Origin: Sutterella sp.
Lineage (GTDB): Bacteria > Pseudomonadota > Gammaproteobacteria > Burkholderiales > Burkholderiaceae_F
DNA: 9,727 nt
Assembly: GCA_019410445.1 (NCBI GenBank)
Contig: DXSO01000039.1
Location: 1 to 9,727 of the forward strand
Direction of reading: 5' to 3'
Both the position numbers and the translations under genes were made by a program. Under the pieces are notes generated by a model. The model saw only the letters and a list, made by a program, of their open reading frames with translations. It was not told the origin of the DNA and did not search any database. Below, one piece after another: positions 4,696 through 9,727 of the stretch. Position 1 is the first letter of the stretch. Each line of letters begins with the position of its first letter.

Positions 4696-5982
4696 ATGTC
4701 AATGGAAAAAATTCCTGGCCCAATAGACCAAACGGTTGCCGCCCGCGTTCTTGCCGTGCGTGACACGCAAGCCATGCAAAAAGCTTTCCAATTGGCAAGC
4801 GATGGTGCCCAGGCAGCAATGGAACTTCAAGTTCGACTCTCTGAAATTCCGGCACCGACGTTCGCCGAACAAGTTCGAGCCGCCGAAATCGTTCGGCTGC
4901 TTAAGGCATACGGTCTCCAAGACGTGGAGATCGATGAAGTCGGCAATGTCATCGGCAAACGCCCTGGCTCCGACCCTTGTGCTCCACGCTTGGCAATCGG
5001 CGCGCACATGGACACGGTGTTTCCGGCCGGAACGGATGTCTCCGTTCGAAGAGAAGGCAACACTTATTACGGTCCGGGCATCGGAGACAACGCTTCGGGG
5101 TTACGCTGTATGCTCGAGACTCTACGCTGCCTCAATGCAGCTGACATTCAAACACAGGGCGATATCTGGTTTTGCGCTACTGTCGGTGAGGAGGGTCTGG
5201 GCGACATTTGCGGAAGCAAATACCTTTTCCGAAACAACAACATCAACCGGATTGATGGCTTCATCGCTGTTGACAATACGATCATGGGGCGCATTCTTTA
5301 TGCCGCCGTCGGCTCGCATCGTTGGCGCGTAACCATCACCGGTCCGGGCGGGCACAGCTATTCGGCCTTCGGTGAAACACCAAGCGCCATCCATGCGATG
5401 TGTCTGGCCGGTGCTCGCATTGCCAAACTCAAAGTGCCTGACAATCCTCGGACAACGTTTACTATCGGCACCATCCAAGGCGGTACAAGCGTCAATACCA
5501 TCGCAGCATCCTGCAGTGTGGATATCGATATCCGCAGTCTGGATTCCAATGAACTCAACAAAGCGGAAAGCTTTATTTTGGATGCATTCCGCGAAGCCGT
5601 AAGCGAAGAAAACTCCATCTGGAATGTTCAAGATCCGGCCAAGCAGCTTCAAGTCAACTTCGAGGCCATCGGCAATCGTCCGGCAGGAATTCGTCCCGAA
5701 AACTGTCCTGTTCTTCAGACTTCCAGAGCAGCCCTGCAGGCCATCGGTCTCGAACTGACCGACTATATGTCCTCTTCAACCGATGCCAATATGCCAGTCA
5801 GCATTGATATTCCTGCCACCTGTTTGTCTGCCGGCGGACGCCAAATGCGCACGCATACCATAAACGAGTATTACGAATGCTTCGATATCGAACAAGGCCC
5901 TCAGCTTCTGATGCTTACGGCTGTGTCTTTGGTCGGGATGACTCAACCCGACACCGGCGCCCCAATACTGCCAAAACTGTAA
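4696..5982 (+). CDS. M20-family zinc metallopeptidase (peptidase T / ArgE-like)
   Basis: This is a 428-residue cytoplasmic hydrolase. The di-zinc ligands are all visible: His104 in GAHMDTV (with Asp106 as helper), bridging Asp131 in GIGDNASG, catalytic Glu165 and ligand Glu166 in TVGEEGLGD, Asp193 in IAVDNT, and His387 in RTHTINEYY. The inserted dimerisation domain starts after about 205 and carries GPGGHSYSAFGE (216-227) with His220 of the usual GGHS motif, then TIGTIQGGTSVN and the VDIDIRS strand. Relatives remove N-terminal residues from short peptides or deacylate amino acids; the GEEGLGD variant is common in proteins annotated as M20/M25/M40 peptidases, whose substrates are mostly untested. 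No signal peptide is present. Start ATG 4696 has ATG 4702 as close alternative and no clear Shine-Dalgarno. The exporter upstream could handle released amino acids, but a terminator separates them. Confidence 0.93.
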   Translation: MSMEKIPGPIDQTVAARVLAVRDTQAMQKAFQLASDGAQAAMELQVRLSEIPAPTFAEQVRAAEIVRLLKAYGLQDVEIDEVGNVIGKRPGSDPCAPRLAIGAHMDTVFPAGTDVSVRREGNTYYGPGIGDNASGLRCMLETLRCLNAADIQTQGDIWFCATVGEEGLGDICGSKYLFRNNNINRIDGFIAVDNTIMGRILYAAVGSHRWRVTITGPGGHSYSAFGETPSAIHAMCLAGARIAKLKVPDNPRTTFTIGTIQGGTSVNTIAASCSVDIDIRSLDSNELNKAESFILDAFREAVSEENSIWNVQDPAKQLQVNFEAIGNRPAGIRPENCPVLQTSRAALQAIGLELTDYMSSSTDANMPVSIDIPATCLSAGGRQMRTHTINEYYECFDIEQGPQLLMLTAVSLVGMTQPDTGAPILPKL

Positions 5983-6061
5983 TTGACTAACCGTCGTGTC
6001 CTGCAGGCCGAAGTCTCTCGTCCGATCTTTTCAGACAGAGATTTCAGCTTGCCAAAACTGT
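5969..6061. repeat. 12-bp direct repeat at two converging gene ends
   Basis: TGCCAAAACTGT occurs at 5969-5980, in the last codons of the peptidase, and again at 6050-6061, ending on the stop codon of the convergent MFS gene; in both copies the next bases are TAA or AA. The 78-bp gap between the two stops shows no good terminator. The repeat could reflect a small duplication or chance. Confidence 0.5.
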
Positions 6062-7272
6062 TAACGAGAGTTTTCTCTGCTTTTCGTTGCGTTCATTACC
6101 GAAGAACGACTGCGTATTGCATAACAAAATCCGCCAAGCACGAAACACGACAGTCCCAGCATAGTCGCTCCGATCCCGATAATCGATCCCAAAGCGCCCA
6201 TAGCAACAGGAAACAGCGCTTTGCTTGAGTTGATCATCATAAGCCGCAAACCTATGGCTTCTCCGACCCGTCCTCTGGGTGCCAAACGGTAGACAAGCGA
6301 CATCATGTTCGGAAGAGAGGCTCCCAATCCCATCCCAAGCAGAAAAGAACAAGCCATCAACGCATAGGCATTTTTAAAGCACGGGATCAAGACAAAAGCA
6401 CTCGCAGCAAGCAAAAGTGCAAGCGTGATCATGCTCCATTCTGTCATATGCCGCATAAGCCAAGGCATTAAAAGTCTTACCGCGAATGTAGCTGCCGAAA
6501 AGCTGCCAAGCACCCAGCCAATATCCGAAGGTGAAAGGCTGACAGAAGAACAATAAACCGGAATCAAGAGGTTCCCAACTTCCCAAGCCACTGAAACCAC
6601 CACAGAACAACCGAGCACCGCGCGCATGGCAGAATCCCGAAAAAAGTCTATTGCACGCGTTTTTTCAGTTGATTGCGCTGCATGGCGTTTCGTACCGCCG
6701 CCTCTTGTTGCCAACACCTTTTTCATAAACGGCAGCAAACACAACAAGCCGATACCTACCGGAGAGACTACCACCCATAGGTAAAAACTCGAAAATCCGT
6801 AGTGTTCGATCAAATATCCTGAAATAACAGGAGTCAATAACCCGCTGCATGCTGTCACCACCGACAGGTAAGTAAAAAACAATGAGCGAGTCTCATTCGT
6901 TGAAATGTCTCCCGTCAGTCTCTGCACGACGGTGTTTGTCAGCAAAAAAGCACTTCCAACCAACAAACAGGCTATATACAAAGGCCAAAGTCCTGCCGTA
7001 TGTGTCGGGAAAGCAAGCGTCACGACACCCGCACTTGCCGCACAGGAGATAGCAACTGTCAACGAAGGTCGCGGACCGGAACGATCCAACCACCGCCCCG
7101 CAGAAATTGCAAATAAAGCCGGAAAGAGCGCAACACTGGCAAGCATTGTCCCAACTTCAAACGAGCTTGCGCCAGCTGCAATTGCATCAAGCGTGACGCA
7201 AAACCGCATCCCCGTCGTACAGGAATGCATGATCAGCAATATGAAAAGAACTTTTGCCAGAGTTACGTACAT
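6061..7272 (-). CDS. Major facilitator superfamily transporter
   Basis: This is a 403-residue inner-membrane protein with a 12-helix MFS pattern. Motif A between helices 2 and 3 reads GRWLDRSGPRPS (59-70), close to the GxxxDRxGR consensus. A hydrophilic central loop (about 183-212, KKVLATRGGGTKRH...) separates two six-helix halves; the equivalent loop in the second half contains RLLMPWLMRHMTEWS. LMMINSSKALFPVAMGALGSIIG lies in the eleventh helix region, of the type seen in drug or small-metabolite MFS proteins. Start ATG 7272 has no strong ribosome binding site. No neighbouring gene indicates a substrate: it is convergent with the peptidase and separated from the autotransporter remnants by a 349-bp gap. 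Efflux of a drug-like compound or uptake of a metabolite are both possible. Confidence 0.9.
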   Translation of the reverse strand: MYVTLAKVLFILLIMHSCTTGMRFCVTLDAIAAGASSFEVGTMLASVALFPALFAISAGRWLDRSGPRPSLTVAISCAASAGVVTLAFPTHTAGLWPLYIACLLVGSAFLLTNTVVQRLTGDISTNETRSLFFTYLSVVTACSGLLTPVISGYLIEHYGFSSFYLWVVVSPVGIGLLCLLPFMKKVLATRGGGTKRHAAQSTEKTRAIDFFRDSAMRAVLGCSVVVSVAWEVGNLLIPVYCSSVSLSPSDIGWVLGSFSAATFAVRLLMPWLMRHMTEWSMITLALLLAASAFVLIPCFKNAYALMACSFLLGMGLGASLPNMMSLVYRLAPRGRVGEAIGLRLMMINSSKALFPVAMGALGSIIGIGATMLGLSCFVLGGFCYAIRSRSSVMNATKSRENSR

Positions 7273-7576
7273 TTGCTTGCAGCAATGAGTGCTTGGAGTT
7301 GACTGACCGGAAACGGCAGCATCGATTATTGATTTTGCCGATTCGGTGTTTTGATCCTACGCCGTCAAATCGCTTGACGCAAAACCGTTTCAGCGAACCT
7401 CGGCCATGCAGCTCGATTATCTGCCTTTATCTAGCTAACGAACCGCGACATACCCAAACACTTCCATTGCAAGCTGCTCGGTTTGAAATCATCAAGAAAA
7501 TGCCGCTTGCCCAGACAAAGCTGAGAAGCGACATTTACATCCCATCGCCGGGATTTAAATAAAGTTAAGTACCTTT
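7273..7576. other. Gene-free region upstream of the MFS gene
   Basis: No convincing gene, RNA or mobile-element end is seen on either strand. The only notable element is CGTCAA-ATCGC-TTGACG (7363-7368 with 7374-7379), a perfect inverted repeat about 90-110 bases upstream of the MFS start; its TTGACG on the minus strand resembles a -35 box, but no matching -10 follows at 16-18 nt. A 102-residue plus-strand reading frame across 7254-7562 lacks any protein-like pattern and overlaps the MFS start region, so I treat it as chance. Confidence 0.5.
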
Positions 7577-7610
7577 GAAAACGGGATTTTCACATCCCGC
7601 TTTCTTTTCC
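7577..7610 (-). terminator. Intrinsic terminator after the truncated autotransporter
   Basis: CGGGAT (7582-7587) pairs with ATCCCG (7594-7599) around TTTCAC. On the minus strand the stem is followed by TTTTC, about 25 nt beyond the stop of the barrel fragment, and on the plus strand by CTTTCTTTTCC, so it can work both ways. Confidence 0.7.
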
Positions 7611-7621
7611 GGTTCAATTGA

Positions 7622-8110
7622 TCAGAACTTGATACCCAATTTGGCACCGATACCGTGCGAGGTGATGTCGCTGCCAAAGGCACCGGTATAGTTCACGCCA
7701 AAGGTTGCGTTCTTACCGACAGCAGCATCAAGGCCAACGCCAATCATGCCCATGCCGGAAAGTTCCTCACCCTTGATGTTAGCCGTACCGGCATCACCCA
7801 CGGTAATCTTGGCAGTGGCCTCCTTGTCGCCAAAGAACTGCGAGTATCCAACATCAGCACGAACCTTCATGGCTACGCCACCGGCCGTAAACGGCAGAGC
7901 ACCGCGAACGCCGACATTGTCCATGCCGAGATTCTGATCGTCAATTTCGGTCTTGACATCATGCTTGCCGGCACGTTCCGAGAAGTCGTCGGATGTGACC
8001 TTCAACCAAGACAAACCGATATAGGGTTCAACCTGATAAGCATCCGTATTGAATCCCTTCCAGCTAGCTTCGCCGAAAATCTGGAAGACATTGGCGTTGT
8101 AGTTATGGGT
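7622..8110 (-). pseudogene. 5'-truncated autotransporter beta-barrel domain
   Basis: This open frame of 162 residues encodes the C-terminal part of an autotransporter barrel: NVFQIFGEASW, YQVEPYIGLSWLKV, alternating amphipathic strands (MKVRADVGYSQFFG, MGMIGVGLDAAVG, TFGVNYTGAFG) and the final strand IGAKLGIKF ending in Phe, the usual BamA-recognition end. A full barrel needs about 260-280 residues plus a passenger and signal peptide. The frame is closed by TAA at 8113-8111, immediately before the first barrel-like residues (THNYNANVF), and has no ATG until well inside (a TTG at 8014 is the earliest alternative start). No missing barrel part was found in the other minus-strand frames just upstream. 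It is therefore most likely a remnant left by deletion or recombination. It keeps its terminator. I cannot exclude that it once joined the passenger of a neighbouring gene. Confidence 0.8.
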
Positions 8111-8265
8111 TTAGGAAGGTATAACAGATGAACTCCTTTGGAACCCACCTTCCTCAAACTTGTCCCATTACATCCCACAAATTCGTCACTATCAAAACAA
8201 ATGCTCTCCCAAGAAGTATGACCACTTAAAGACATTGACTTCAACGCTTTCACTCCAACCTCAGG
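8111..8265. other. AT-richer spacer of unknown origin between autotransporter ends
   Basis: This 155-bp stretch joins the stop of the complete autotransporter to the broken barrel. It contains an inverted repeat, AGGAAGGT (8113-8120) with ACCTTCCT (8147-8154), extended by GTTT/AAAC with a one-base bulge, around a 26-nt loop that holds a minus-strand AAAGGAG. Short frames cross it on both strands (a GTG-initiated minus frame of 83 codons over 8002-8253 and a 33-codon plus frame starting at 8129), but neither resembles a protein I know. It might be the scar of an insertion element or the remains of an upstream gene; this is undetermined. Confidence 0.4.
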
Positions 8266-9727
8266 TCAGAAGCGACGAACCCATCTCAAAGCGGCTCCCC
8301 ATCGTTGCGCATTTGAGTCCCCAGCTTCCGCATCAATGGCCAGAGAAATCTCATGCCCGGAAGTCATCCGCCAGCCTAAAGCACACTGAAGCACGAAAGC
8401 GTGACGATTGTCCAAGAAATTAAGATAGGTTTTGTCTTCAATACCCGCCCATTCGTAATTTTCATCTCCAATAGTGAGGAAACGATTACGGTATGCTGCG
8501 CGGGCCTCTATGCTCAATCCGTCGGCACCGTCAGTCGAAAAACTCCGGCTACTTAATGCCAAACCGATTTCCGCCGCGGTACTGCTCAAGAGTTCATTTC
8601 TAAACCCGAGAGCCATTTCAGTGTTTTCCTCACGGAAACCTTCGCGCTCAACACCATCCCAGCTGAGTCTGGCATAGGGCATCCAATCCAAAGCCAACAG
8701 GTCTGAACGGAACTTTTGACCAATGCCTAAGGATGCACCAAAGTTCACCATATGCACCGTCTTTTCAAACCGACTGCTCTCTCCGAGTCCAGAGACAGCG
8801 CGCGTTCGTTCTTCGCGAGTAAACCCAAGCGCCGCATCCCCAAAAACTCGAAAACCCTGCCCAAATTCACGAACAAACGAAGCCGCCGCAAATAAACCAG
8901 AAGCCGACGCATTGTCTTGTGCCTGAGCATCAATATCGTCGTAAAACGCGCCGAGTCTCCACCCCAGGGCCCAGTCTCCGAATCCACGCTTGGCTCCGGC
9001 ACTCAAAATCGTACGATTGCTCTGATACTCCAGACTGCCTTTATTCATCGACGAGTGTTCAATGCTCAGAACAGCTTCCGGAATCAGATCACTTGATCTT
9101 ACGTCCGTTAAAGGCGCCAGAGAAGAAACCTCTCTTAGACGCACGGATCGAGACAGTGCCGCCGCATCGAAAGCCAAATGCGTACCCGGTTCGATGGCCG
9201 CATATGTTTCTGCAATTTGCTGAGCCGTCAGCTTTTTTTCCTCTTCGCTGCTGGCAGACATCAAGTTTTCAGACGCACTGTCCATCCAGCCCACCAACTT
9301 ACTAGCCGCCCCCGTGAGAATTCCGTCAGCCGCGATGGCTTCGTCGAGTCGCCTTGCACGTCGCAAAGCCGTCTCGGACAGCGCAACCGTTCTAGCGACT
9401 TTCTGCATGCCGTCTTCGACGCGATGCAGCGTATAAAAGCCATTCTCATCAATATCAAAGTCAAAAGTGATTCCGCCGCCCCAGCTCACATCAGCTAGCT
9501 TGAGCTGCTCAAGCAGTTCATCGCCTTCGTTCAGCAAAGGAAAAAATGCAATGGGAGCGATACTCAATTGATGATCAATATAACCTCCCGTTCGGATGAT
9601 GATCTTCAAAGCTTCTCCGGCCCCATCTTCCGACTGCAGTGACAGCGCTTCATCAATTCTTTCAAGCGTCTTCGTACTGTCTTGCACGGTCTGAGCTGAA
9701 CTTTTGACCAAAATCTGGTCAATCAAG
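8266..9727 (-). CDS. Autotransporter (type Va), C-terminal part, 5' end beyond window
   Basis: The last 486 residues of a larger protein enter from the right edge; the frame is open at 9726, so the TTG there is not a real start. The first about 215 residues are mostly polar and helix-prone, with runs such as TVALSETALRRARRLDEAIAA and SASSEEEKKLTAQQIAE, resembling the linker or end of a passenger rather than the beta-helix itself. From about 222 (AVLSIEHSSMN) to the end lies an autotransporter barrel of some 265 residues: alternating strands such as AGAKRGFGDWALGWRLGAFYDD, FVREFGQGFRVFGDAALGF, YARLSWDGV and FVLQCALGWRMTS, ending RWGAALRWVRRF with the terminal Phe expected of outer-membrane proteins. 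It should insert via the Bam complex and display or release its passenger at the cell surface. Passenger function cannot be judged. It differs clearly from the truncated barrel downstream. Confidence 0.88.
   Translation of the reverse strand, partial: LIDQILVKSSAQTVQDSTKTLERIDEALSLQSEDGAGEALKIIIRTGGYIDHQLSIAPIAFFPLLNEGDELLEQLKLADVSWGGGITFDFDIDENGFYTLHRVEDGMQKVARTVALSETALRRARRLDEAIAADGILTGAASKLVGWMDSASENLMSASSEEEKKLTAQQIAETYAAIEPGTHLAFDAAALSRSVRLREVSSLAPLTDVRSSDLIPEAVLSIEHSSMNKGSLEYQSNRTILSAGAKRGFGDWALGWRLGAFYDDIDAQAQDNASASGLFAAASFVREFGQGFRVFGDAALGFTREERTRAVSGLGESSRFEKTVHMVNFGASLGIGQKFRSDLLALDWMPYARLSWDGVEREGFREENTEMALGFRNELLSSTAAEIGLALSSRSFSTDGADGLSIEARAAYRNRFLTIGDENYEWAGIEDKTYLNFLDNRHAFVLQCALGWRMTSGHEISLAIDAEAGDSNAQRWGAALRWVRRF

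Noticed and set aside
5122..5652. 176-codon minus-strand frame inside the peptidase gene
   Set aside because: Antisense to an M20 gene with all metal ligands in place.
7254..7562. 102-codon plus-strand frame in the gap before the MFS gene
   Set aside because: It overlaps the divergent MFS start, has no ribosome binding site and no protein-like composition.
8002..8253. 83-codon minus-strand frame from GTG across the spacer into the broken barrel
   Set aside because: Its second half is an out-of-frame reading of the barrel, and the first half resembles no family I know; a transposase remnant was considered but not supported.
1..9727. CRISPR array, tRNA or rRNA gene, toxin-antitoxin pair or phage genes
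   Set aside because: I looked for regularly spaced repeats, tRNA cloverleaf motifs and small paired genes and found none.

Overview
The window reads as a chromosomal accessory stretch of a Gram-negative bacterium. The C-terminal beta-barrel domains of two type V autotransporters, both ending in Phe, require an outer membrane. The mix of a LysR/LysE pair, an M20 peptidase and several autotransporters with roughly even base composition would suit a gut betaproteobacterium such as Sutterellaceae (Sutterella or Parasutterella). That placement is inference from gene style only; there is no rRNA or other marker gene here.

Left edge (1-133). The minus strand holds the first 50 nt of a group II intron of the IIC type, running out of the window to the left. 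It sits a few bases past the intrinsic terminator of the gene cluster to its right, which is the usual target of class C introns.

Metalloid or thiol-stress module (134-2722). A leftward pair encodes an ArsP/YraQ-type permease (PF03773-like, with the CSCSSVP motif) followed by a membrane-anchored thioredoxin-fold protein (CIPC). Divergent from them is a small TM0996-type thioredoxin (CAKC) with a Cys-rich tail. The 193-bp divergent region is packed with TTGGC/GCCAA half-sites, including a perfect 7-6-7 palindrome just after a good -10 box. A Cys-rich ArsR/SmtB repressor follows the small thioredoxin as its own unit behind a terminator. The likely combined role is regulated export of a soft metal, metalloid or organo-metalloid with redox partners; the actual substrate cannot be read from sequence.

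Amino-acid/peptide section (2762-7272). A LysR regulator diverges from a LysE/RhtB-type amino-acid exporter, with a perfect CAGGAG-TG-CTCCTG palindrome between them. After a strong terminator comes an M20 metallopeptidase with its full ligand set and a leader containing two hairpins. A 12-jumper MFS transporter converges on the peptidase from the right.

Surface-protein section (7273-9727). A gene-poor 349-bp gap is followed by a 5'-truncated autotransporter barrel (7622-8110, no start codon, stop just upstream), a 155-bp AT-richer spacer of unknown origin, and the 3' part of another, apparently intact autotransporter that enters from the right edge. The truncation suggests loss of passenger sequence by deletion or recombination between neighbouring autotransporter genes.
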